DNA from: Calliopum simillimum
Taxonomy: Eukaryota; Arthropoda; Insecta; Diptera; Lauxaniidae
Direction of reading: 5' to 3'
Length of the DNA: 64,000 nucleotides
Assembly: GCA_951812925.1 (NCBI GenBank)
Contig: OX638368.1
Location: 159,636,492-159,700,491 of the forward strand
Positions within the stretch are counted from its first letter, which is position 1, and each line of letters starts with the position of its first letter. Below, piece by piece: positions 43,301 through 54,332 of this stretch. The notes under the pieces were generated by a model, which was not told the origin of the DNA, searched no databases, and saw nothing but the letters and a program-made list of their open reading frames with translations. Both the position numbers and the translations under genes were made by a program.

Positions 43301-44456
43301 GGTTGTTCCCAAAGGACTTCAGAGACAAATAATAATGAATTACCACAACCAAGGACATTTTAATAATGAAAAGGTGGAAAAACTTATTAGACAAGACTAT
43401 TTTATACCAAGTTGTAAAGAACAAATAAAAAATGTGGCTGATAATTGCGTATCGTGCATTCTAGCAACAAAAAGGGCAGGAAAGCAAGAAGGATCGTTGC
43501 ATCCAATTGAAAAAGTAGACTTACCGCTTCACACATACCATATCGACCACCTTGGTCCTTTACCTTCTACAGCAAAAAGTTACAAGTATTTGTTTGTTGT
43601 TGTAGATGGTTTCACGAAGTTTACATGAATATATCCAGTGAAAAACACAACTACGGATGAAGTCCTCAATAAACTGGAAAATCAAAGTCAATCTTTTGGT
43701 AACCCACGATGAATTATATCTGATAGAGGATCAGCTTTTACATCTAATGATTTTAGTGATTACTGTGCTAAAATGAAAATAAGTCATCATTTAATTACCA
43801 CTGGTGTACCAAGGGGAAACGGCCAGGTAGAAAGAAGTAACCGAATAATAATTCAAGTCCTCACCAAATTGTCGTTGGAAGATCCTTGTAAATGGTACAA
43901 GCATGTAGCAAAGGTTCAGCAAATTATTAATGCCACAACATCAAGGAGTACGAACCGTAGTCCATTCGAGCTAATGTTTGGGTCACCAATGTATAAAGAA
44001 GACGATTTGGAGCTACAACGCATACTAGATGAAGAAATTCGGCTTGAGTTTGAAAAATCGCGTGAACATTTGAGAGCTGAAGCTAAAAAGCAAATAGAGA
44101 AAATACAACAAGAGAACAAGAAATCGTTCGACAAAAAAAGGAAGATTTCAACTGAATATCAAGTCGGTGATATGGTCGCTATTCAAAGGACCCAATTTGG
44201 GTCAGGACTTAAGCTGTTTCCGAAATTATTTGGTCCATATGAAGTAACAAAAGCCAACCGAAATGACAGATACGTAGTGCAAAAAGTAGGAAATCATGAT
44301 GGGCCAAACCGTACGTCAACAGCAGCAGATCTAATGAAGCCGTGGAGATCGCTAGAATCCGATGAAGAAGAAGAAGATGAAGACGTGAACAATTTAGCAA
44401 AACTTGCAGTAAATGTATCGCCTGAGGCAGGCGAATTTCAGAATGGCCGATTGTAG
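40392..44456 (+). pseudogene. Gag-Pol polyprotein of copy 1, multiply broken
   Basis: One reading frame, starting at ATG 40392, covers Gag and Pol. In order: a SAP-like N-terminal motif (LTTRELQALLRNRGLPVWYN), an acidic Ser-rich linker, the capsid-like region, two CX2CX4HX4C zinc knuckles (about 41420-41530), an aspartic protease (ALIDTGSD), reverse transcriptase with YMDD at about 42587, a remnant RNase H tail, integrase with an HHCC finger (HNQGHF..CVSC), the DDE triad regions (YHIDHLG, ISDRGSAF, GQVERSN) and a C-terminal GPY motif (LFGPYEV). Breaks: TAG at 40977-40979; a deletion and frameshift at about 42840-42880 removing the RT-RNase H junction, with a return to frame at about 43056; TGA at 43626-43628; TGA at 43710-43712 (this copy only). 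The terminal stop is formed by the first bases of LTR 2. Not functional. Confidence 0.93.
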
Positions 44457-44797
44457 GATGATGTATAATAGTTATGAAGTATAATTGCGAAGTATAGATT
44501 TTATTTGCTCATGAACGGTATACTAAAGCAAGTATATGTAAAAGAATAAGAATAACCGTTTTAGTACATCGTACGACTTAGCTAGCTAGCATATAGACAT
44601 ATAAAAGAAAATAACGTTTTGAGTTGTGCAGAGTTAAGATCACGCAGCTAAGTCGATAAGATTTCTGTTAAACTTTTCTATAATTTTTATTAATCATAAA
44701 TTACTTGTATTAATATTTTTCAAATACCTTTTTCTAATTAAATTGAATTAAAAACTATGTGCGCGTTTTCTTGCCTTCGGGATTAAAATAATCTACA
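44452..44797 (+). repeat. LTR 2, shared central LTR (346 bp)
   Basis: Same sequence as LTR 1. TATA box at 44600-44607. It serves as 3' LTR of copy 1 and 5' LTR of copy 2. Confidence 0.97.
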
Positions 44798-45333
44798 TGG
44801 TGTCAGAAGTGCTCGGAATATAAAAAAAAAAAATAAATAAATTTCCTAACTACAAAAGGAATATCGCTTGATTAAATCACGAAGCGCGAGTGAATTAACA
44901 TTATTAAAATTATTCTTTACTTTAAAAAAAAAATGGAAGTACATAAAGTTGCTAAGTGAAAAAAAAAAGAAATACAAATTTGAAGAACATAAAATTGCTA
45001 AGTGGGGAAAAAAAAAAATTAAATAAAAATTTGTATACGTAGAAACGTAGATCTGCATAGTTACAAGCTTCAAAAATCAAAAAAAAAAAAAAAAAAATTT
45101 TGTGAAATACAGTTTCAGAAGCTATGTACTTGCAAAGAGTGGTTTAAGCATACAAATATTCTATATTAGCAAGTATATAGAAGAGTGGTAAGATCTTTCC
45201 ATTTTTCTTTACTCAACGAAATATGCTCTAAAAAAGAAACATTGACTATGTTCGTCACACTAAAAATATATTGAAGAGTTTCAATTAAATAATCAAAGGA
45301 AATATAATTTTTGTTACGATTTCATATGTTTAA

Positions 45334-48300
45334 ATGAGTGAAAATAAGTTGAGCGCGCTAACAACAAGAGAGTTGCAGGCTTTATTAAGAAACCGTGGGC
45401 TTCCTGTTTGGTATAATTTAAAGACAGATTTAATTGAAAGACTTAAAAACGCGATTTTAAAAGAAAGTGAAATGGGTGATCAATTGCAAAGTACAGAATA
45501 TTTACCTAGTGAAATCGGAAGGAAAAGACAATCCTCAGAGGGTCAAATGGACATTGAAAGCGAAGAACTACTAAATCAAACAAAAAATTTGATGTCAAGT
45601 GAAAAGAACGTTAACGAAACGCAAGAAATTGGAAAGGCTAAGAACATTTTTGATAAGACTGTAAGTGAAAATAGTAAAGGCAAAGTATCGGAAGAGCAAA
45701 GTCAAGACAGTAAAAACAGTGCCGAAAAGCAAACAAGTGAAAATAGTGCAACTTCTAACGCTATTAGTAAAGAAATAATGACTGATAATAAAGAACCATT
45801 ACAAAATTGTTTTCAATTTAAAGACGTTGAAGAATCCCTTGATAAGTTCAGTGGCGAATCGGGAAAAAATGTTAACGCTTGGTTAAGGGACTTTGAAGAT
45901 GTCTCTACGGTTTGTGGTTAGGCCGATGTCCAAAAATATTTGTATTCTCGTCGATTATCAATAGGCGCAGCAAGATTGGCTTTAGAGTCTGAGGCAGGAA
46001 TAACCACTTGGAATGCTCTAAAAGAACTTTTGAAAAGGGAGTTTGGAGAAAAATGTCTAGAAAATGTTCATAAAATATTAGAAACGACAAAAAAGAGCGC
46101 AAATGAAACTATGCTTGAGTATTTGTATAAAATGAAAAAAGTTGCTATGAGTGGTAATGTCGAAACTCTTCATTTGCTCAGCTACATTATATCCGGAATT
46201 CCAGATGATCCTATCAATAAAAGCATTTTATATCAAGCAACCAATCTAGATGAGCTCAAGGAATATTTGAAAGCATACGAACGAATGAAAGGCGATCAGA
46301 ATCAAATTAGGAACTTGAAGGCTATTACAGGTTTTCAAAGGGAAAGAAATGTAACGAACCAAAGGTGTAGAAATTGTGGTGCTTTATCTCATGATAGTCT
46401 GTCCTGTCCCAACAAAGCGAAAGGTATGCGTTGCTTCCGATGTAACGAATTTGGACACATCGCTTCAAAGTGTCCAAAAGAATTAGTAACAAGCGATAAG
46501 ACAACTAATGACAAAGTAGCTAACGTAAATTTGATTCAGTTGCCTAACATTAGTACCCCTATTATTATAGGCGAGCACAATTATTGCGCCCTGATAGATA
46601 CAGGCAGCGATATTTGTATAATAAGACATAAAGTTTGCGAAGATTTAAAAATTGATAGTTTGGAGCAGCCAGCAACAACAGTATCAGGTTTGGGCGTGGA
46701 AATTAGATCAACAATGGGTGCAACAGTTATTGAAGCCGAAATAGATTCGGAAAAATATAAAATACTATGCCACATAGTTCCGGATTCATGGATCTCATGT
46801 AATGTACTGCTAGGGAAAAGCTTTTTGAAAGATGTTACCCTAGTCGTTGAGAATGGAGAGCCGAAAATTTACAAAAGTTATGACACACAAAATCCGTTAG
46901 CAAAGGTCTATCTTGTTAATTGCAAAGAGTTTCCCCTTAAAGAAGAGTTAAGCAGCATTCAAAATTCAGAGAGCAGAAAAGAAATCGAAGAAATGTTGAC
47001 GAGTTATACTCCAGAGCGTCCAGAAACCTCATGTGTCAAAATGGAAATTATTCTAGAAGACAGTAAACCAATACATCAAAAACCAAGAAGGTTGGCACCA
47101 CTAGAGAAGGAAGCTGTAAATAAGCAAATTTTTGAGTGGCTAGAGGAAGGTGTTATTCAAAGCTCTCAGTCAGAATATTCCAGTCCTATCGTACTAGTTC
47201 GTAAAAAGAATGGATCCTTGAGGATATGTGTTGATTATCGACAGCTTAATAAAAAGATAATCCGTGATCGATTTCCGTTGCCAAATATTGAGGAAGTTTT
47301 GGAGGGTCTGTACGAAGCTTCGGTTTTCACAACTTTAGATTTGAAGAATGGGTTTTTTCATGTTGATATAGAGCCAAAAAGTCAAAAGTATACGGCTTTT
47401 GTGACTCCTGACGGTCATTACGAATTTAAGAAAGTCCCTTTTGGCCTATGCAACTCACCTTCAGTATTTCAACGATATGTGAATACCGTATTTCAAGAAC
47501 GAATAAGAGATGGTACTCTTTTAGTGTACATGGATGACTTAATAATACCATCGCGAGATGAGAAGGAAAACATAAAAGCACTTAAAATAGTTCTTGATAT
47601 AGCCAAAAGAAATGGGTTAACTTTTAATTGGAGCAAATGTGCTTTTCTAAAAAATGAAGTAACGTTCCTGGGTCACATTGTGAGCAGTGGAAACATTAGA
47701 CCTTCAGAAGAAAAATTAAGTGCTGTGAAAAATTTTCCAACACCAAAGAATTTAAAGGACGTTATGCGGTTCCTGGGGCTAACAGTACCATCAGTACCAT
47801 CCCGTTTTTTATTTAAGTTTTAAGACTTCTGCTGCGGAGAAGAATTATCCAAGCTACGATTTAGAAGTTTTGGCAATCATTAAATCTTTGAGAAAGCTAC
47901 GTGTTTATTTATTGGGAATGAAATTTGAAATTTATACAGACTGCAAAGCTTTTAAGTTAACAATGGCAAAGAAATCATTAAATAGCCGTATTGCCCATTG
48001 GAGGAGTATCACTGTATTATTCAGCATAGGGCGGGAACTTCGATGAAGCATGTGGATGCTCTCAGCAGATATCCAGCATCCGTGTATACAGTTGAAGATG
48101 GTTCATTACAGCTGCTAAAAAGAGCGCAGGCAAAAGATCAAACTTGTAATCTAATTTTAAAATTACTTGAAAAGGGACAGTATGAGGACTTTTTGCAAAG
48201 AAATGGAGTTCTGTACAAATTTGTTGAAGGCGCCTATTTATTGGTTGTTCCCAAAGGACTTCAGAGACAAATAATAATGAATTACCACAACCAAGGACAT

Positions 48301-49398
48301 TTTAATAATGAAAAGGTGGAAAAACTTATTAGACAAGACTATTTTATACCAAGTTGTAAAGAACAAATAAAAAATGTGGCTGATAATTGCGTATCGTGCA
48401 TTCTAGCAACAAAAAGGGCAGGAAAGCAAGAAGGATCGTTGCATCCAATTGAAAAAGTAGACTTACCGCTTCACACATACCATATCGACCACCTTGGTCC
48501 TTTACCTTCTACAGCAAAAAGTTACAAGTATTTGTTTGTTGTTGTAGATGGTTTCACGAAGTTTACATGAATATATCCAGTGAAAAACACAACTACGGAT
48601 GAAGTCCTCAATAAACTGGAAAATCAAAGTCAATCTTTTGGTAACCCACGACGAATTATATCTGATAGAGGATCAGCTTTTACATCTAATGATTTTAGTG
48701 ATTACTGTGCTAAAATGAAAATAAGTCATCATTTAATTACCACTGGTGTACCAAGGGGAAACGGCCAGGTAGAAAGAAGTAACCGAATAATAATTCAAGT
48801 CCTCACCAAATTGTCGTTGGAAGATCCTTGTAAATGGTACAAGCATGTAGCAAAGGTTCAGCAAATTATTAATGCCACAACATCAAGGAGTACGAACCGT
48901 AGTCCATTCGAGCTAATGTTTGGGTCACCAATGTATAAAGAAGACGATTTGGAGCTACAACGCATACTAGATGAAGAAATTCGGCTTGAGTTTGAAAAAT
49001 CGCGTGAACATTTGAGAGCTGAAGCTAAAAAGCAAATAGAGAAAATACAACAAGAGAACAAGAAATCGTTCGACAAAAAAAGGAAGATTTCAACTGAATA
49101 TCAAGTCGGTGATATGGTCGCTATTCAAAGGACCCAATTTGGGTCAGGACTTAAGCTGTTTCCGAAATTATTTGGTCCATATGAAGTAACAAAAGCCAAC
49201 CGAAATGACAGATACGTAGTGCAAAAAGTAGGAAATCATGATGGGCCAAACCGTACGTCAACAGCAGCAGATCTAATGAAGCCGTGGAGATCGCTAGAAT
49301 CCGATGAAGAAGAAGAAGATGAAGACGTGAACAATTTAGCAAAACTTGCAGTAAATGTATCGCCTGAGGCAGGCGAATTTCAGAATGGCCGATTGTAG
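45334..49398 (+). pseudogene. Gag-Pol polyprotein of copy 2, multiply broken
   Basis: Same domain order as copy 1. Shared breaks: TAG at 45919-45921, the RT/RNase H deletion and frameshift (about 47782-47822, back in frame at about 47998) and TGA at 48568-48570. It differs from copy 1 by having a sense codon at 48652-48654, so its integrase frame is open from 48571 to the stop at 49396-49398. Not functional as a polyprotein. Confidence 0.93.
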
Positions 49399-49739
49399 GA
49401 TGATGTATAATAGTTATGAAGTATAATTGCGAAGTATAGATTTTATTTGCTCATGAACGGTATACTAAAGCAAGTATATGTAAAAGAATAAGAATAACCG
49501 TTTTAGTACATCGTACGACTTAGCTAGCTAGCATATAGACATATAAAAGAAAATAACGTTTTGAGTTGTGCAGAGTTAAGATCACGCAGCTAAGTCGATA
49601 AGATTTCTGTTAAACTTTTCTATAATTTTTATTATTCATAAATTACCTGTATTAATATTTTTCAAATACCTTTTTCTAATTAAATTGAATTAAAAACTAT
49701 GTGCGCGTTTTCTTGCCTTCGGGATTAAAATAATCTACA
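49394..49739 (+). repeat. LTR 3 (346 bp)
   Basis: Same length as LTRs 1 and 2 with at least two substitutions (A to T at about 49634, T to C at about 49647). TATA box at 49542-49549. It therefore carries changes the other two lack. Confidence 0.96.
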
Positions 49740-49743
49740 TATA

Positions 49744-49930
49744 TATCGGTAAAATTTCAAAAGTTTTGAAAAATATTGAAACACTTCGAAGAAAAATATG
49801 TATACAATCCTGTTCCTTACCACACGTAGAACGTTTAAAAAAAAAATTATTAAAATCGGTTCGGTATATTTTGCACCAAATCGTTACATAGGGTTTTCAT
49901 ATAAGCAATTTTATATAAATAGTATAGATT
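49744..49930. repeat. Resumed minisatellite and right end of its element
   Basis: TATCGGTAAAATTTCAAAAG continues the minisatellite interrupted by the retrotransposon, then the terminal segment (CGTAGAACG, AATCGGTTCGGTATATTTTG, ACATAGGGTTTTCATATAAG) as at 1455-1591. Confidence 0.8.
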
Positions 49931-50939
49931 TATGAAGATCATTTCATCTCCTTTAAAATGATATAACATTTTAATAAATCATTTTGATGAATTTTGAGAA
50001 GTATTTTAAATTTTTTTGATATGATGTGTTCTCTTTGACAATATGACCATTTTTGTGTAAGTGTAATATCATTTTAAAGGAATAAATTAAGCTTTATAAA
50101 TATGTTAATAAAACTGTAGGTTAAAAACGATTTTTTCGGAAAAAACACGGTTTTTTTTTTTAATTTGTCAAAATTGAAGAAAAGTCGTACTATCTCTAAA
50201 ACTACGAGCCAGATTTCAAAATTTTCTGAAACAATATTGTAGGTTATTAAATTACCTTTTTTATGACACCCATACTTTGGAAATCAATGCAGCCGTTTTC
50301 AAGTTATATAGATTTTTAGAAAAGCTATATTCCCAACTTCTATATGTCTATATTTCTAAAACTAGATCCGAGCGACACTTTTAGCTTCCATATTTATTCT
50401 TACATTTCGAAAGCACATAAGAAAATATTTGGTTTATAATCAATTTCGATTGTGAGCTAAACTGTATCTGTTCCTTATATTTTTCGATACTTTTGGTTTT
50501 TAAGTCGGCCGATTTTAGTAGTTGATTTTGAAAAATCTGTAGGTGGCATCTCCAAAACAGCAAAAGCGTTTTAAAGAATTTGGCAGCTACGCCAAGCAAA
50601 CGTTTTATTCAAACGCTGTGAAGAAAAGAACATAATTGTGTCGCCGGCAACGTAATGGACGCCGAGCAACTTATAAATGAAGAGTTGGAAAACTTACTAC
50701 TAATGGAGCCACACCATTAGCACATTAGCATCCATTCTTTAATCTATAACCCACTTACCGACTTAAATGCGCTGTGATATAGTGTGTTTTATACCTTATA
50801 AACATACAGAAAAACATTTAAAATGCTATATCTCTGCAGGTATAGCAGATTTTGTTATAAAACTTGGTACGTGGATAGATATTTTTACTACCAATCAACG
50901 TGCATGAGGATATTACATCCGTCATACATAATAATGACT
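49931..50939. other. No gene recognised
   Basis: AT-rich. Phrases such as GTACTATCTCTAAAACTACGA and GCTATATCTCTGCAGGTATAGCAG suggest diverged repeat DNA. Confidence 0.4.
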
Positions 50940-51431
50940 TTAACCCTTTCGGTTATTCTATGCCATATGGCATAGTCGCTTTTCGACTTGTGTTTTAAGT
51001 GAAAAAAACTTTAAAACTAATTTTTTTTTTATTTTCTTATTTTTTTCGAAAGTTTTGTGTACACGTTAAAAAAAAAATTGCATTGATTGGTTAACGCAAT
51101 AGGCTGTAAGATTTAATAGAGTGAACATCAATATTCATTGGCGCATTTTTCAAAAAAACATCATTTCATATTTTAATTTTTTTATTAAGAAAATAGTCTT
51201 TTTTCATAATTTCATGTATGCCATTTTGAAGCTGAATATTGATTTAGTAAGTATAAAAAATTTAGACTTCAAACATAGTTCAATAGCGCTGCACGATTTT
51301 TTCTTTGTCACGTCATGCCATATGGCATAGATTTTACTCAAACGTAAAAAATATTTCATTTCGTTGATAAGAGTTGCAGCGGTGTAACGCTTTTTTATTT
51401 ATCATATTGGTTTGAAATAAAATAAATAACA

Positions 51432-53236
51432 ATGTATAAAAAATTGAAAGGAGAAGAAATTGAAAATATTTTAAATAATTTTGATGACTCAGATTTATCT
51501 GATGAAGAAGAGGAAGAAAATAATGTTTTGGAAACATTATTAGAAACTCTGGAACTTAATAACTCTTTTTTAATCGAAGAACTAACTAATCCGGATAATA
51601 ATAATGATTTTCTTGGGGAAAATTTAGGTGTAGAAGATAATTTAATGGATCTAGAGGATAATTTAGTGGATCCAGTAGATAATTTATTGGATCCGGATGA
51701 GGTTTCGCACCCATCATTTCAAAAAACTGTGAAATTCCATTGGATAAAGAAACCATGGAGTGTTCCGAGCTCAGATTTTTCTGAAAATTATCCAAATCAA
51801 AACTTGAATACTCCTGTTTCATATTTTTTAAAATACTTCACAGATAATTTTATTGATATCATTGTTCAGGCAACAAATCAAGCCTCACTTTTACAAAGTG
51901 GGACTTCAATTAACGTCACAAAGGAAGAAATTCTAAAATTATTAGCTTTAGAAATCATGATTGGAACGATCGGATATCCTCGATTAACGATGTATTGGTC
52001 AGGTGCTACTGAAATTCCGGCATTTCGTCAAAATATGCCAAAAAATAGATTCCATTCAATACGCAATAAGATAAAGTTTACTTTAGATGAGAAATCGAAT
52101 GACAAACTTTTTAAGATTCGTCCACTTTTAAATATGTTCTCAAAAAGAACTTATGACATTCCGAAAGATGAGAATTTATGCGTTGATGAAATGATGATTC
52201 CATTTAGAGGAAAAACTGCATTGCGACAGTATATGCCCAAAAAGCCTATAAAGTGGGGAGTAATAGTATTTTGCTTATGTAGCCCAAAGGGTATTGTTTA
52301 CGATCTCGAAGTATACCAAGGTAAAAATACAATTGTGGGCGATTCAAAATTGGGTTTCTGTTCTGATATTGTTATTCATCTTTCTAAGACAATTCCAGAA
52401 AATAAAAATTTTAGATTATTTTTTGATAATTATTTCACCACTATTAATTTAATTATATATTTACAAGAAAAGGGCATATGGGCAACAGGCACAATAAGAG
52501 GCAATAGAACTGGAAATGCTCCACTAGCGACTTAAAAAGAGTTGAAAAAGCAAGGGAGGGGTAGCTATGACTCCTGTATAGAAAGAAATAAAAATGTATT
52601 TCTTTTAAAATGGTTGGACGGGGGCTGTGTTCAGCTGGCTTCGTCCATTTATGGTGACGAAGAAGTAAACACAGGCAGAAGATTTTGTGCGGAGCAAAAA
52701 AAGAAGATTGTTATACCACAACCAAACATTGTAGCCAAGTACAATCAATGTATGGGAGGGGTTGATAAGGTAGACTTTTTGCTATCGCTATACCGGACTG
52801 CTATAAGGTCAAAAAATGGACACTTAAAATTTTCGACCATTTTATTGACCTAGTAGTATGTAACAGTTGGTTGGAATACCGCATGGATTGCGACAGCAAT
52901 AATGTAAAAAAAAAAAGATCGATTGGATTTGTTGGCATTTCGTATTCATCAATTCAAGACCTTTCTCGGAAGCGTGGACGACCCAGACAAGCAGAAGAAG
53001 CAGATTTGTCTTGCAGTCCAACTACTTCAAAGTCGAAGTTAACTTACGAAAGAGCTCCTTCAGCTTCGATTCGCTTTGATGGCTTTCTACACTGGCCGGA
53101 GCATACCACTATAAAACGCATATGTAAGGTTGAAGGATGCAAAGGATACTCCAGGTTGATGTGTTCAAAGTGCAAAGTTCATTTATGCATTCCAAATGGC
53201 ACGAAAAATTGCTTTCAACGTTATCATGAGAAATAA
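51432..53236 (+). pseudogene. piggyBac transposase, one stop and one frameshift
   Basis: ATG at 51432. Acidic N-terminus (SDLSDEEEEEN), then the DDE_Tnp_1_7 domain: NRFHSIRNKIKF, LCVDEMMIPFRGK (first Asp), FRLFFDNYFTT (second) and MGGVDKVDFLLSLY (third and fourth). All acidic catalytic residues expected from piggyBac are visible. The C-terminus has a cysteine-rich cross-brace finger (CKVEGC, LMCSKCKVHLC, CFQRYHEK). Breaks: TAA at 52533-52535, right after the second motif, and a 1-nt shift near 52830-52845 after KNGHLKF, so the last part is read in another frame to the stop at 53234. Otherwise about the normal length (around 600 aa). Recently inactivated. Confidence 0.92.
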
Positions 53237-53238
53237 AG

Positions 53239-53298
53239 GTAAGTTATATATAATTTTATATTTAAATTGGTTTTCTTATTTTTCTTTTTTTTTTTCAG
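53239..53298 (+). other. Probable short intron just after the transposase stop
   Basis: AAAG/GTAAGT at the donor and a 15-base T-rich tract ending CAG at the acceptor give a 60-bp intron of typical fly size, two bases after the stop codon. If spliced, the junction is too near the stop to be expected to trigger decay. Confidence 0.5.
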
Positions 53299-53779
53299 AT
53301 GCAGATACAAATTTACGTGACCCGATAAATGGAGTAAGAACTGGCGCGGACTACTATCTTTTATTTATATTTTTTTAATGTTTTGTGAATTACTTTTTAA
53401 GTTGAAAATAAACTAAGTTATTAAAAAAGTCAAAAGTGTTAACTTTTCTAGGGTAAAGTGTAGGGCATTTATTGTTCGGAGTTGACCTATATTATGGCTT
53501 TATGCCGTTTTGAATTTTTTTTTATCAAAATATTTTGGATATGTTTATATTTAAGCTCAAAATCATTCAAATAATATTAAAAATTTGAATTTGCAATTTG
53601 GTACTTTTACTACGTTCAGTATTTTTTATGCCATATGGCATGACTCTCAAAAACCACTTTACACAAAAAAAATTTTAAAAATTAGTTTCAATTGTTGCTT
53701 AAATAGGTCTTAGAAGTAAGAAAATGCAAAATAATGATTTTTAAAATCAACAGGAAAAGAAAAGTTCCGAAAGGGTTAA

Positions 53780-54332
53780 TTGCTATACCTCTATAGGAAT
53801 AGAAGTTTTTGCTATAAAACTTGGAACATAGATACAAATACAGTCAATCTTTAGCCTTGGAAAAAATTGAAGGGATCAGACATGAGGTTGTTGCGTACGC
53901 AATACAAAAAAAAATAGTTTAAATGATAAATCTCTGCACCTATAGCAGCTTTCGTTCAAATCGAACTTATAGCGCCACCTTCAGAAAAAGGGCAGAACAA
54001 CGTTTGCCGGGACCGCTGGTTTAATATAAATTTTTGATTTAGTTTTTTTTACCAAGCATTTACGTAACTCCAATTGAGCTATGCAATTTGTAACATGACT
54101 ATGAAAAATGCAAATTTTTTTTTTTTTTCTTACGTATGTATGCTGTTTTATTTTTTCAATTCATTCAAAAATCTTCTATTATGGAATAATTACTTCACAG
54201 TTGGGTGTGTTTATTAAAAATTTATAAACAAAATATGCTTAAAAGATAAAAAACAAATACAATGGTATTTAATTACGTATTTTACAAAATTTTAAAAAAG
54301 ATTGGACTGCAACGTTTAAAGTTAAAAACAAC
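53780..54332. other. 3' flank of the aminopeptidase gene
   Basis: AT-rich, no gene. CTGCACCTATAGCAGCTTTCG resembles a word at about 50830, so some repeat DNA is shared across the piggyBac insertion. Poly-A signals of the minus-strand gene should lie here (AT-rich, not resolved). Confidence 0.4.

Larger units (their letters stand above)
39510..44797 (+). mobile_element. Ty3/gypsy-type LTR retrotransposon, copy 1
   Basis: LTR 1, primer site, leader of about 535 bp, gag-pol region, LTR 2. One repeat period is exactly 4942 bp. No envelope gene is present. It shares LTR 2 with the next copy. Confidence 0.95.
44452..49739 (+). mobile_element. Ty3/gypsy-type LTR retrotransposon, copy 2
   Basis: The second unit of the tandem array, offset exactly 4942 bp from copy 1. 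It has the same layout and defects. Followed by the right TATA duplication (49740-49743) and resumed minisatellite. Confidence 0.95.
50940..53779 (+). mobile_element. piggyBac-like transposon (2.8 kb) with TTAA duplication
   Basis: TTAA at 50940-50943 and 53776-53779. Inverted ends are CCCTTTCGG (50944) and CCGAAAGGG (ending 53775). A perfect palindrome, TGCCATATGGCA, occurs at 50961, 51316 and 53629, near both ends. Carries one transposase gene. Confidence 0.93.

Noticed and set aside
39510..49739. Endogenous retrovirus with an envelope gene
   Set aside because: The pol frame runs directly into the 3' LTR; no third gene or room for one exists.
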